Positions 43,276 through 52,687 of a stretch of DNA of 64,000 nucleotides are shown one piece after another. Every line of letters starts with the position of its first letter. The stretch's first letter is position 1. The stretch comes from Acidobacteriota bacterium (GTDB lineage Bacteria > Acidobacteriota > Terriglobia > Bryobacterales > Bryobacteraceae), in NCBI GenBank assembly GCA_018268715.1, contig JAFDVZ010000023.1, forward strand, positions 64,345-128,344, read 5' to 3'. The notes beneath the pieces were generated by a model. The model was given only the letters and a program-made list of their open reading frames with translations. It did not search any database and was not told where the DNA came from. The position numbers were made by a program, and so were the translations under genes.

Positions 43276-43359
43276 GGGGCAGACCGGAAGCTTGCGGCGC
43301 GCTCTCAGCTTGCCTGAATAGGCGGCCTGAGAGTGCATCGCAGGTTCCGTGTCTGCCCC
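43276..43359. terminator. 84-base imperfect hairpin, probable bidirectional terminator or repeat element
   Basis: Outer arms GGGGCAGAC (43276-43284) and GTCTGCCCC (43351-43359) pair perfectly; inside, CGGAA pairs with TTCCG, CTCTCAG (43302-43308) with CTGAGAG (43327-43333), and GCCT (43312-43315) with AGGC (43320-43323) around a GAAT loop. It lies between the H1-like gene and the convergent aldo/keto reductase gene. Reading leftward, TTTTT follows the stem, so it can end the reductase transcript; rightward there is TCGTTTTAG. It is much longer than a normal terminator stem. Confidence 0.6.
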
Positions 43360-43375
43360 GCAGTCGTTTTAGGGC

Positions 43376-44359
43376 TCACCAGCGGGCGTGGACGAGCGGT
43401 CGGATTTTCGAGTCGTAGAGGCGGCCCATGGCGTCCATGGCCTCCCGAGACAGCGCCGGCAGATTCGACGCGGCGCAGTTTTCGGCCACCTGATCGGGCC
43501 GTTTGCCGCCGGGAATGGCGCAGGTGACGGCGTCGAACATCAGGATCCAACGCAGCGCGAATTGGGCCATGCTAACTCCCGCCGGCAGCCACTGACGGAT
43601 TTCCTCCACGGCCTGGAGCGCCGTGTCGTAGTCGACGCCACTGAACGTTTCCCCTACATCGAACTGTTGGCCGTGGCGGTTGAAGTTGCGGTGATCGCCG
43701 GCTTCGAAGGTGGACTGCGCGGTGAGTTTGCCGGTGAGAAGGCCGCTTGCCAGAGGCACTCGCGCCAGGATGCCCACCTTGCGGCGGAGCGCTTCGGCGA
43801 AGAAAAGCTCGGAAGGGCGGCGGCGGAAGCAATTGAAGATGATCTGGACGGTTTGAACGCCGGGATACTCGATCGCTTTCAGGGCCTCTTCGACGCGCTC
43901 GACGCTGACTCCGTAGTAGCGGATTTTGCCGGCGGCGACGAAGCCGTCCAGTACGTCGAATAGTTCCGGGCGGTAGTAGACGTCGGTGGGCGGGCAGTGG
44001 AGCTGGACGAGGTCGAGGCAATCGGTTTCGAGGTTGCGCAGGCTGTCCTCAATAAAGGCGGCGAGGTTCGCCTGGTTGTAGCCGGCGGCGGTGTGGGGCG
44101 ACAGGCGACGGCCAGCCTTGGTGGCGACCACGATTTCGTCCTTCCGCTCGCGCTTCAGGCGGGCGATGAGGCGCTCGCTGCGGCCCATTCCGTAGACGTC
44201 GGCGGTGTCGATGAAGTTGACTCCGCAATCGACGGCGCGGTGGAGAGCGGCCATGGATTCGGCGTCGTCGACGGTTCCCCACGCGCCGCCGATGGCCCAC
44301 GCTCCGAAGCTGATGTCAGATACGATCCAACCGGTACGGCCAAGCGGACGATAGTTCAT
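43376..44359 (-). CDS. Aldo/keto reductase
   Basis: 327 residues with the AKR TIM barrel: start MNYRPLGRTGWIVSDISFGAW, catalytic Asp/Tyr in FIDTADVYGMGRSE, Lys in VVATKAGRR, His in DLVQLHCPPTD. It reduces aldehydes or ketones with NADPH; closest to the class that acts on sugars or methylglyoxal-type carbonyls. It follows the SRPBCC gene by 12 bases and is likely on the same transcript, ending at the large hairpin. Confidence 0.92.
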   Translation of the reverse strand: MNYRPLGRTGWIVSDISFGAWAIGGAWGTVDDAESMAALHRAVDCGVNFIDTADVYGMGRSERLIARLKRERKDEIVVATKAGRRLSPHTAAGYNQANLAAFIEDSLRNLETDCLDLVQLHCPPTDVYYRPELFDVLDGFVAAGKIRYYGVSVERVEEALKAIEYPGVQTVQIIFNCFRRRPSELFFAEALRRKVGILARVPLASGLLTGKLTAQSTFEAGDHRNFNRHGQQFDVGETFSGVDYDTALQAVEEIRQWLPAGVSMAQFALRWILMFDAVTCAIPGGKRPDQVAENCAASNLPALSREAMDAMGRLYDSKIRPLVHARW

Positions 44360-44371
44360 GCATCCACTGTA

Positions 44372-44896
44372 TTACCTGGCGGCCGCTTTCATTTGGGCGA
44401 GTCCTTTCTCGAAATCGGGACCGACCATTTTGTCCATTCCGACGAACAGGCACATGGCCTTGCTGAAGAAGTTGTGATCGCCCGACATGGTCCATTCGAC
44501 GGCCGTTCCCGAGCCTTCGGGGCGGAAGGTGAACTCGGTGGCGGCAACGGAGGCGAAGGGTTTGATGAACTCGAGCTTGATGCGGACGAGCTCGTTGGGG
44601 CGGCTTTCGAGGATGGTCATCTGGCCCTGGCCGGCCTGGCTGTTGCCGACCCAGGCGTAGGTGGCGCCCGCGCCTTCGGCCGGTCCGCCGTAGGTGAGCT
44701 TCATGTTGGGGTCGAGCGAGGCCCAAGGAGACCAGGCGCCCCAGCGGTGGAAGTCGTTGACCAGGGGGAAGACGGCGGCCGGCGCGGCGGGGATGACGGC
44801 GGACCGGCTGACGCGGTACGTGGGAGGCTGGAAAGCTACAAGGACCAGGAATCCCACAATGAGGACGGCCACGGCGATGAGGATCTTCTTCAACAT
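44372..44896 (-). CDS. SRPBCC-fold protein with N-terminal membrane anchor
   Basis: 174 residues. An N-terminal helix (KKILIAVAVLIVGFLVLVAF) precedes a START/Bet v1-like domain: VSRSAVIPAAPAAVFPLVNDF, the W-rich WGAWSPWASLDP, ATEFTFRPEGSGTAVEWTM and a C-terminal helix. It is similar to polyketide-cyclase/dehydrase-like SRPBCC proteins that bind lipids or other hydrophobic ligands. Function is not known. It has a clear promoter upstream and is followed by the aldo/keto reductase. Confidence 0.85.
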   Translation of the reverse strand: MLKKILIAVAVLIVGFLVLVAFQPPTYRVSRSAVIPAAPAAVFPLVNDFHRWGAWSPWASLDPNMKLTYGGPAEGAGATYAWVGNSQAGQGQMTILESRPNELVRIKLEFIKPFASVAATEFTFRPEGSGTAVEWTMSGDHNFFSKAMCLFVGMDKMVGPDFEKGLAQMKAAAR

Positions 44897-44922
44897 GTTG
44901 TCGGTTCACCCAGGTGGGTACC

Positions 44923-44951
44923 AATATATGAGAGGCTTGGCGCGGCGTCAA
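44923..44951 (-). promoter_or_regulatory. Sigma-70 promoter of the SRPBCC-aldo/keto reductase unit
   Basis: On the minus strand TTGACG (44951-44946), exactly 17 bases, then TATATT (44928-44923), close to the consensus pair. The predicted start is about 20 bases before the ATG at 44896. It lies in the 94-base divergent gap with the esterase gene. Confidence 0.65.
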
Positions 44952-44990
44952 TATGCGAATTGGCCGGGCAGGCGCCACAATTGTTGGAAG

Positions 44991-45689
44991 ATGCGAGAAG
45001 CGATCGACCGGACTTTCACGGCGCGGCTGGATTGTCATTACCGCCTGCTTACGCCGGAGCGGGTGGACGAGCGAACGCCGCTGGTGGTTGCGCTGCACGG
45101 CTTCGGCGCGAGTCCGGAGATGATGCTGCGGCCGACGCTGCGGTTGTTCGATCCGCAACCGGTGATCGCGGCGGTGGAGGGACCGTACCGGTTCTTTCGC
45201 GGGACCGATACGCGGGACGTGGGGTATGGATGGATCACCAGCCGTAATCCGGCCGAGTCGATCCGGCTGCATCGGGACATGGTGGCGCATGTGCTGGACG
45301 AGGCTGGGCGGCAGTTTGGCGTCCCGGCGGATCGGCGGATCCTGCTGGGGTTTTCGCAATCGGTGGCGTTGAATTACCGCTTTGTGGAGGCGGCGCCGGA
45401 TGCGGTGCGGGGAGTGATCGGGATCTGCGGCGGATTGCCGGGGGAGTGGGCGGACAGCGCGGCTCCGACGATACGGGCGAGCGTGTTGCACATCGCGCGC
45501 GACGCCGATGAGATCTACACGATCGAGAAGGCGCGGACGTTCGAGACCAGGCTGCGGCAGCGGGCGAGCGATGTGGAGTTTCATGTGATGGAGGGCGGTC
45601 ACACCATGCCGAGCGAGGGGGGACGCCTGGTGCGGCCGTGGGTGGAGCGCGTGCTATCGCGCCCGGACGAGCGCGCGGTGCAACAATAA
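44991..45689 (+). CDS. Phospholipase/carboxylesterase-type alpha/beta hydrolase
   Basis: 232 residues from ATG 44991, after TTGTTGGAAG. The oxyanion region LVVALHGFGASPE, the nucleophile elbow LLGFSQSVAL (GxSxS), Asp in RDADEIY and His in EGGHTMP form a full triad. Length matches the small carboxylesterase family that cleaves acyl esters or lysophospholipids. No signal peptide. Next gene 20 bases downstream is DAHP synthase, with no obvious shared role. Confidence 0.88.
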   Translation: MREAIDRTFTARLDCHYRLLTPERVDERTPLVVALHGFGASPEMMLRPTLRLFDPQPVIAAVEGPYRFFRGTDTRDVGYGWITSRNPAESIRLHRDMVAHVLDEAGRQFGVPADRRILLGFSQSVALNYRFVEAAPDAVRGVIGICGGLPGEWADSAAPTIRASVLHIARDADEIYTIEKARTFETRLRQRASDVEFHVMEGGHTMPSEGGRLVRPWVERVLSRPDERAVQQ

Positions 45690-45708
45690 TCATAGGTTTC
45701 CAAACTAC

Positions 45709-47049
45709 ATGCAGGATTGGCGTCCCGATTCCTGGAAGTCCCGGCCCGCCGCACAGCAGCCCGCTTACCGATCCGAAGACGAAGTCGCACAGGTGGTGGA
45801 GGAGATTGCCAAGCTCCCGCCGCTGGTGACGTCGTGGGAGATCGGCGCGTTGAAGGGGCAACTGGCCGAGGCGGCGCGCGGCGAACGGTTTGTATTGCAG
45901 GGCGGCGATTGCGCCGAGAGCTTCGCGTCGTGCGATTCGGCGACCATCGCGAACAAGCTGAAGGTGCTGTTGCAGATGAGCCTGGTGCTGGTGCACGGCT
46001 GCCGCAAACGGGTGGTGCGCATCGGACGGTTCGCCGGGCAGTACGCCAAGCCGCGGTCCGAGGATCTGGAGACGCGGGATGGGATCACGCTGCCGAGTTA
46101 TCGCGGGGACCTGATCAATCGGCCTGAGTTCACCGAGGAGGCCCGGCAGCCGGATCCGTGGTTGATGCTGCGGGGCTATGAGCGGGCGGCGCTGACGTTG
46201 AACTTCGTGCGGGCGCTGGTGAGCCGCGGGTTCGTGGATCCGCACCGCCTGGATTACTGGAACCTGGATTGGGTGAAGGGCTCGGCGATGGCGGCCGAGT
46301 ACCGGCGGATGGCGGACTCGATCGGGGAGTCGCTGCGGTTCATGGAGAATATCCTGGGCGCGCATCCGGGCGAGCTCAACTGGGTGGATTTTTTCACGAG
46401 TCACGAGGGGTTGCATCTGCCTTATGAGCAGGCGCAGACGCGTCGCGTGCCCCGGCAGGAGGGATGGTACAACCTGTCGACGCACTTCCCCTGGATCGGG
46501 ATGCGGACGGCGGATCCGGAGGGGGCGCACGTCGAGTACTTCCGAGGGATTCAGAATCCGGTGGCCGTCAAGGTGGGACCCGGGTTCTCGGCAGACCGAC
46601 TGCGGCGGCTGATCGATGTCCTGCATCCGGTGGATGAGCCGGGCCGGTTGACGCTGATCCACCGGTGCGGGACCGAGCGGATCGCGCGGTATCTGCCGGA
46701 GTTGATCCGGGCGGCGCGGAGCACGGGCAAGACCGTGCTGTGGTGCTGCGATCCGATGCATGGAAACACGCGGTCGACGGCGGATGGCATCAAGACGCGG
46801 TACTTCGTGGATATCCTGGGCGAGTTGGACCAGGCTTTCGAGATTCATCGGACCGAGGGGGTTCCGCTGGGCGGGTTGCACATCGAGCTAACCGGCGAAG
46901 CGGTGACGGAGTGCATCGGAGGGGCTCGCGGCGTGAATGAAGAGGATCTGAAGACGGATTACCGGTCGCAGTTGGATCCTCGGCTGAATTACGAGCAGGC
47001 GCTCGAGATGGCGCTGTTCGTGGCTCGTCGTATGGGCGCCGGGCGTTAG
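45709..47049 (+). CDS. Class II (plant-type) DAHP synthase
   Basis: 446 residues. It condenses PEP with erythrose-4-phosphate, the first step of the shikimate pathway. Class II hallmarks: WRPDSWKSRPAAQQPAY near the start, FVLQGGDCAESF with the metal-ligand cysteine, RIGRFAGQYAKPRS, FFTSHEGLHLPYEQA, GIQNPVAVKVGP, and VLWCCDPMHGNTRST. Full length. The gene's end overlaps the end of the convergent permease by 4 bases. Confidence 0.96.
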   Translation: MQDWRPDSWKSRPAAQQPAYRSEDEVAQVVEEIAKLPPLVTSWEIGALKGQLAEAARGERFVLQGGDCAESFASCDSATIANKLKVLLQMSLVLVHGCRKRVVRIGRFAGQYAKPRSEDLETRDGITLPSYRGDLINRPEFTEEARQPDPWLMLRGYERAALTLNFVRALVSRGFVDPHRLDYWNLDWVKGSAMAAEYRRMADSIGESLRFMENILGAHPGELNWVDFFTSHEGLHLPYEQAQTRRVPRQEGWYNLSTHFPWIGMRTADPEGAHVEYFRGIQNPVAVKVGPGFSADRLRRLIDVLHPVDEPGRLTLIHRCGTERIARYLPELIRAARSTGKTVLWCCDPMHGNTRSTADGIKTRYFVDILGELDQAFEIHRTEGVPLGGLHIELTGEAVTECIGGARGVNEEDLKTDYRSQLDPRLNYEQALEMALFVARRMGAGR

Positions 47050-49508
47050 TTGCGGCGAAGGGCGATCATGGGGTCGGCCTTGACGGCTCGCCGGGCGGGC
47101 AGGAGGCTGGCGGCGGCCGCGGCGACGATCAATATGAGGGCAACGGCGGCGAAGGTGAGCGGATCGGACGGTTTCACCCCGAATAGCAGGCTGCCGATGT
47201 AGCGAGTGAGGGCGAACGAGAGCGCTCCGCCAGCGATGACGCCCAGGGCGGTGAGCGATAGCGCCTGCTTGAGCACGAGCGATGCGACCGTTCGAGACGT
47301 GGCGCCCAGGGCGATCCGGATGCCGAACTCGTGCATGCGCTGGGTCACGGTGTAGGCGACCAGGCCGTAGATTCCGATGGCGGCGAGCGACAGGGCCGCG
47401 GCGGCGAACAGTCCCACCATCCAGGTTTCCACGCGGCGGCCGGAGAGGGATCCGCTGACGGCTTGCTGCATGGTTTCCAGGCGCTCGATGGGAATTTCGG
47501 AGTCAACGGACGCGATCGACTGGCGCACGGCGGGAGCGAGCGACTGCGGGTCGCCGGCGGTGCGGATGGCCCAGTGGTGGTTGTTGATCCAGAGCGGCGA
47601 GTCGCCCATGCGGTGGCCGGCGAGGATGTAGGCGTGAGCCGTGCTTTCGCTGTCGAGCGCGTGTTCCTTGACGTCGGCGACGACGCCGACCACTGTGTAC
47701 CAGGGCTCGTTCGATTGGAGCGGGCCCCACTTGATGGCGCGGCCGATGGGGTCGGCGGAGTGCCACAGTTGGCGCGCGGTGGATTCGCTGAGGATGACGG
47801 CGCGGGCGTCGCGGTCGGCGGAGGTGAACAGGCGGCCGCGCCTTAACGGGATTCCGAGGGCCTGGAGGTAGTCCCCATACACGACGCTGCAGGCGATGGG
47901 CGGGAGTTTGCCGGTCACCGCGGCCGGGTTGTCGGGCGTGAACAGGCGAACCCAGTTGCTGCCGCCGAGCGGAAGGTCGTTCGATTAACCGGCGGCGAGG
48001 ACGCCGGGAAGGGCGTGGAGGCGACGGTCCAGGTCGAGGGAGAAGCGTTCGTTGTCGGCGGGTTTCGGGTAGGCGCTGGCGGGCAGCGAGAGGCGGAAGG
48101 AAAGGACGTTTTCGGCGCGAATGCCGGGGTCGGCGGCGCGGGCGATGAGGAAACTGCGGAACAGGAGTCCGGCGCCGGCGAGCAGCATCAGCGCCAGGGC
48201 GACTTCGGCGGTGACCAGCACGGAGCGTACACGGTGACGGCCTGGACCCGACGATCCGCGTCCGCCGTCCTTGAGTCCCGCGGTCAGGTCGGCGCGAGCC
48301 GTGAACCAGGCGGGCACGGTTCCGAAGATCAGCGCTGTGACGGTGGAAAGGGCCAGGCTGACGATGAGAACTCGGGCATCCATGTGGACTTCGGCGAGGC
48401 GAGGGATGGAGGCGAGGTTCAAGCGGGCGAGTCCGTCGGTCCCGTACCAGGCGGCGAAGAGTCCGAGCAGGGCGGCGGCCAGGGAGAGCCACAGGCTTTC
48501 GGCGAGCCACTGGCTGGCGATCCGCGAGCGACCGGCGCCGATGGCGGCGCGGATGGCGAACTCGCGTTCGCGCGCGGCGGCGCGGCTGAGCAGGAGGCTC
48601 GCGACGTTGGCGCAGGCGATCAAGAGAAGCAGCAGGACGGCCGAGCCGAGCAGCAACACGAGCGTCCGCGAACCTCGGACCACTTGTTCGGAGAGCGGCA
48701 GGGGCACGCTTTCAAGGGCCAGTTGCGAACGAACTTCGGCCGGGTATTGCGCGAGAATGCGGGCGGATGTCGAGGAAAGGACGGCGGCGGCGGTCTCCAA
48801 TGTCACGCCCGGACGCAGGCGGGCCAGCGCGCTGTAGTTGAACATGTCGCCGTAGGACGTCAGTTCCTCCGCCGTGAAGGCCATGGGAATCCAAACGCCG
48901 TCGGATCCGCCCAGACCTCGCGGCGGGAAGGTGAATTCAGGGGCCATGACGCCGATCACGGTGTACGGCGCGCGATCGAGCAGGATCTTGCGGCCCAGGA
49001 TGTTCGGGTCCGCGGCGTAACGGGTGCGCCAGAGCACGTCGCTGAGGACGGCGACGGGCTGGCGCTGGGCGTCTTCGGCGGCCGTGAAGGTGCGGCCGAG
49101 CGCGGCGGTCCGGCCGAGCATCGGGAAGATGTTCGCGGTGACGCGCGTAACATCCACGCGAGCCGGACGGCTGGAGTCGCCCGAGATGTCGCTGGGACGG
49201 CCGATCCAACCGGCTACATCTTCGAACGCGGCCGTCTCCTTGCGGAATTCCAGGATGTCCGGCGCCGGTACGGCCAGCAGGTCCGGCGTGATCTTGCGGA
49301 TGCGCTCGCGGATGAGGACGAGACGGTCCGGTTCGCGGTAGCCGAGCGGTTGGAGGAGGACCGTGTTCACTACGCTGAAGATGGTGGTGGCCGCGCCGAT
49401 GCCGAGAGCGAGCGTGCATACGACGGTCAGGGTGAAGCCCCGGTTCTTGGCGAGGACACGGAAGGCGAAGCGGAGGTCGGCGGCGGTCATCCAAATCGGT
49501 TGTTGCAC
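47046..49508 (-). pseudogene. ADOP-type MacB-like permease interrupted by an in-frame TAA
   Basis: An 821-codon frame without frameshift: codons 1-507, a TAA at 47987-47985, then 312 further codons in the same frame. The first part has FAFRVLAKNRGFTLTVVCTLALGIGAA (the ADOP start), a MacB_PCD domain and three FtsX helices. The second part continues with the expected DLPLGGSNW, then a second MacB_PCD domain (ALGIPLRRGRLF) and FtsX helices (FGIRIALGATSRTV; LLPARRAVKADPMIALRRN). Intact ADOPs are single proteins of about 800 residues. The lesion falls early in the second periplasmic domain. It may be a recent nonsense mutation, stop readthrough or a sequence error; coding quality after the stop is intact. 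A GTG at 47918 could restart the second half. Confidence 0.85.
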
Positions 49509-49586
49509 GCGGGCGGCCCTGGGTTCGTTTTGTAAATACAGCGGGTCCGGCGGGCGCCGCTGACCGGTTTCGAGACGGAGTGTCCG

Positions 49587-51134
49587 TTAACGGATGGCGC
49601 GGAGGGCGTGGTAGAGCGGCTTGAGGCGGGGGTACATTTTCAGGTAAACGGTCCGGTAGAGGGTGTCGTAACGGTGGTGGGCGACGGGGTCGGGCTCGAA
49701 CGTCGCGCCGAGGCGGGTCATCCGGCGGCCGGCTGTTTCGAAGTCGCTGTGAATGCCCAGACCGACGGCTACGCACATGGCGGCGCCGAGGCCGGAGGCT
49801 TCGTATACGTGCGGCCGCGATGCGGGAAGGCCGAAGACGTCGGCTGTCACTTGCAGGGCGGCGTCGCTCTGGCTGCCTCCGCCGGCGATGCGGAGTTCGC
49901 GGATGGGCGTGCGGCTGCGCGCGGCGATGCGGCCGGCGGCGTCGCGCAGGGCGTAGGCCAGTCCTTCGATCATGGCGCGGTAGAGGTGGGCGCGGGTGTG
50001 TCGCTCCGTGAAGCCGATGATGGCGCCGCGGGCTTCCGGGCCGGGGAGCCTGACGCCCGGGGTCCAATAGGGCTGCAAGAGGAGTCCATCGCTTCCGGGA
50101 GGGACGGCGCGGACTAACTCATCGAATAGCGATTCGGGCGTGGAGTTGGATAACTCGGCTAACTGGGTTTCGCGGAGGCCGAATTCCTGTTTGAACCAGT
50201 TCACCATCCAATAACCGCGATAGATCTGGATCTCCAAGCTGTAGGCGCCGGGGACCGCCGAAGGGTAGGGCGGGATCATGGGGATTGATTCGACGTAGCG
50301 GCGGTGGGTGGTGTTGACGGTCGCCGTCGTGCCGAAGCTGAGACAGCCGATGGAGGGGCCGAGCGCGCCGGATCCGATGACTTCGCAGGCCTTGTCGGCG
50401 GCCGCCGCGATCACCGGAACGCCGGCGGGAATCCCGGTGGCCTGGGCGGCGGCGGGCGTAATCGCGCCGAGCGGCTGGGCCGGATGGATCAGCGCCGGCA
50501 GCGTGGCGGGGTCGATGGGCACGGCGCGCCATCGCCAGTCGTTCGGCGCGGCCCATTGCTGTCGGCGGTAGTCGAAGGGGAGATAACCGACCTGGCACCC
50601 GATGGAGTCGTGGAAGTTACCGGTCAGGCAGTAAGTGAGATAGCCCGAGAGCAGGAGATAGCGGCGGGTCTTTGACCAGACTTCGGGTTGCTCCAGACGG
50701 ATCCAATTCGCTTCGGCTTCGGCGCACAGGTGAGAGACGGTTTGCCAGGCGCCGGCAATGCGGAACAGAACGCCCCAGAGACCGCCGGGAGGACGGGCCT
50801 GAGCGGAGCGGCGGCGGTCGAGCCAGAGTATCGCCGGACGCAGGGGGCGGCCGTCGGAGTCGAGATTGACGACGGTGCCACGCTGGGTCGTCAGACCGAC
50901 TCCGGCGATGGCGGCGGCGTCGACGCCGGGCATTTCCCAGAGGGCCTGGCAGGCCTGGCAGACAGAGGTCCAGTAAACTTCGGGGACCTGTTCGGCGTAG
51001 CCGGGCTCGGGCGAGTGGTAGGGCGGGTCGAAGGGTACTCGAGTCTTTGCGAGCAGGTCGCCTTCGGGACTGAAGAGCAGGGCGCGGGTGCTCTGGGTGC
51101 CGACGTCGATGGATAGGATCCTGCCGGGTGACAT
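49587..51134 (-). CDS. FGGY-family carbohydrate kinase
   Basis: 515 residues. N-terminal phosphate loop [16 protein letters not shown], then [26 protein letters not shown], and C-terminal ATPase features [24 protein letters not shown] and [14 protein letters not shown]. The family covers glycerol, xylulose and ribulose kinases. Clustering with GlpD points to glycerol or a related polyol, but sequence differs enough from GlpK that another substrate is possible. It is the last gene of the esterase-AGPS-like-glpD-kinase run; start 3 bases after glpD. Confidence 0.9.
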   Translation of the reverse strand: MSPGRILSIDVGTQSTRALLFSPEGDLLAKTRVPFDPPYHSPEPGYAEQVPEVYWTSVCQACQALWEMPGVDAAAIAGVGLTTQRGTVVNLDSDGRPLRPAILWLDRRRSAQARPPGGLWGVLFRIAGAWQTVSHLCAEAEANWIRLEQPEVWSKTRRYLLLSGYLTYCLTGNFHDSIGCQVGYLPFDYRRQQWAAPNDWRWRAVPIDPATLPALIHPAQPLGAITPAAAQATGIPAGVPVIAAAADKACEVIGSGALGPSIGCLSFGTTATVNTTHRRYVESIPMIPPYPSAVPGAYSLEIQIYRGYWMVNWFKQEFGLRETQLAELSNSTPESLFDELVRAVPPGSDGLLLQPYWTPGVRLPGPEARGAIIGFTERHTRAHLYRAMIEGLAYALRDAAGRIAARSRTPIRELRIAGGGSQSDAALQVTADVFGLPASRPHVYEASGLGAAMCVAVGLGIHSDFETAGRRMTRLGATFEPDPVAHHRYDTLYRTVYLKMYPRLKPLYHALRAIR

Positions 51135-51137
51135 GAG

Positions 51138-52685
51138 CTATGAACTCAGAGCGCCGCGGTAGCTTCGCCGCCACAGATTATAGTAAGATTCCAGTTCGTT
51201 TCGCCACCTGGCGTCGTCCCATCCTAACTCGGGTTGAGCGATTTCCTGGATCCGAGTCATGAAGGGCCGGCCGCCTTCGGGAGTCAGGATGCCGAGACGA
51301 GTACGGCGTAACAGGAGGTCCTCCAGATGCACCACGCCCTCCGCGCGAGCCGCCCAACGCAGTTCGGCCCAGAGGGTGCGGGTTTCGCCGATCGGTTCTA
51401 ACTCGCCCGGCTGGGCGGCGTCGAGCAGGCGCCGGGCGTCGGCTCCATAGCGGCCGGGGATGCGGCCCCGCGGACCTTCGCATAGGGCCAGAACGCGATG
51501 GTCCGCGACGGGGCGGGCTTCGGGCAGGCGTCGGCGGACGGCGTCGAGCGCCTTGAGGGCCATGACTCGGAAAGTGGTCAGCTTTCCTCCGGTGATGGTG
51601 AGCAGCCCTTGCTCGTCCCAGAGAACGAAGTCGCGGGATTCCTTGGATGGGTTGGCCTGGCCGGAATCGACAACGGGCCGGATGCCGGACTGCGTGGCTA
51701 AGACGTCGTGTTCCGAAAGTCCGGCTGGGCGAAAGGCGTGCGTCGCGGCTTGCATGAGATAGTCGATTTCGGCAGGCGAGATAGTCGGATCGGCGGGGAC
51801 TTCCCTGCCCTGGTCGACGTCCGTTGTGCCGAGGATGGTCACGCCTTCCCACGGGTAGGCGAAAACGGGCCGCCGGTCGACGGGGTGAAGGAACCCGACG
51901 CAGCGTGTTAACGGGAGTTTCCGCCATGGAAAGAACAGGTGGCTTCCGCGCAAGGGCCGGAGCCGCCGCGATGCACCGGCGTGGGCGCGTAGTTCGTCGG
52001 CCCAAGCGCCGGCGGCTGAGATCACGACAGGCGAGCGGACCTCGCGCTCGGCGCCGGTGACCTGGTCGCGCAGTGCGACGCCCTGGACCCGCCCGCGCGA
52101 GTCGCGCAGCAGGTTGGTGGCTGGGGCGTAACTCAGCGCCGCGCCGCCGGAAAGCACGGCTTCCTGGATGACTCGCAAGGTCAGGCGAGCGTCGTCGGTG
52201 GTAGCGTCGACATAGCCGAATGCGCCGGCCATCCGCGCGGTTTCCAATTGCGGGCATAACTCACGGGCGGCGGCGATGCCGTAGCGGCGGTTTCTCCACT
52301 TACGCGCCAGGATGTCGTAGACGGCCAGTCCGGCGGCCATCACCCAGGCGGGCGGCCGGTCGCCCTGATAACTCGCAAGGAGGTTGTCGAGGGGCTCGAT
52401 CAGTCCAGGCCCTTCGGCGAGGAGGCGCTCCCGCTCGCGGACCGACTCGGCGGTGAGCCGGATCTGGCCGTGGCTGAGATAGCGTAATCCGCCGTGCACC
52501 AACTTGCTCGACCGACTGGAAGCGCCCGAGGCGAAATCGTGGGCTTCCACCAGGAGGGTCCGCCATCCGGCGCGCACGGCTTCGCGGAGGATTCCGGCGC
52601 CGGTGACGCCGCCGCCGATTACGATCAGGTCCCACGGGCCATCGAGTCCCGACCAGAGACGATCGCGCCAACCCTGGGTCCACAT
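51138..52685 (-). CDS. glpD: FAD-dependent glycerol-3-phosphate dehydrogenase
   Basis: 515 residues from ATG 52685, 2 bases after the preceding stop (a longer upstream frame is antisense shadow). FAD-binding DLIVIGGGVTGAGILREA, then FASGASSRSSKLVHGGLRYL, which is diagnostic for GlpD, YVDATTDDARLTL, and SAAGAWADEL; the C-terminal DAO_C domain ends in helical sequence. It oxidises sn-glycerol-3-phosphate to dihydroxyacetone phosphate, passing electrons to quinone. With an AGPS-like oxidase upstream, its DHAP could feed ether-lipid chemistry. Confidence 0.92.
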   Translation of the reverse strand: MWTQGWRDRLWSGLDGPWDLIVIGGGVTGAGILREAVRAGWRTLLVEAHDFASGASSRSSKLVHGGLRYLSHGQIRLTAESVRERERLLAEGPGLIEPLDNLLASYQGDRPPAWVMAAGLAVYDILARKWRNRRYGIAAARELCPQLETARMAGAFGYVDATTDDARLTLRVIQEAVLSGGAALSYAPATNLLRDSRGRVQGVALRDQVTGAEREVRSPVVISAAGAWADELRAHAGASRRLRPLRGSHLFFPWRKLPLTRCVGFLHPVDRRPVFAYPWEGVTILGTTDVDQGREVPADPTISPAEIDYLMQAATHAFRPAGLSEHDVLATQSGIRPVVDSGQANPSKESRDFVLWDEQGLLTITGGKLTTFRVMALKALDAVRRRLPEARPVADHRVLALCEGPRGRIPGRYGADARRLLDAAQPGELEPIGETRTLWAELRWAARAEGVVHLEDLLLRRTRLGILTPEGGRPFMTRIQEIAQPELGWDDARWRNELESYYNLWRRSYRGALSS

Positions 52686-52687
52686 GA

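Noticed and set aside
47046-49508. Two separate permease genes, or a frameshift
   Set aside because: Both halves lie in the same frame with only one TAA between them and together make one normal-length ADOP, so a nonsense codon explains the data better.
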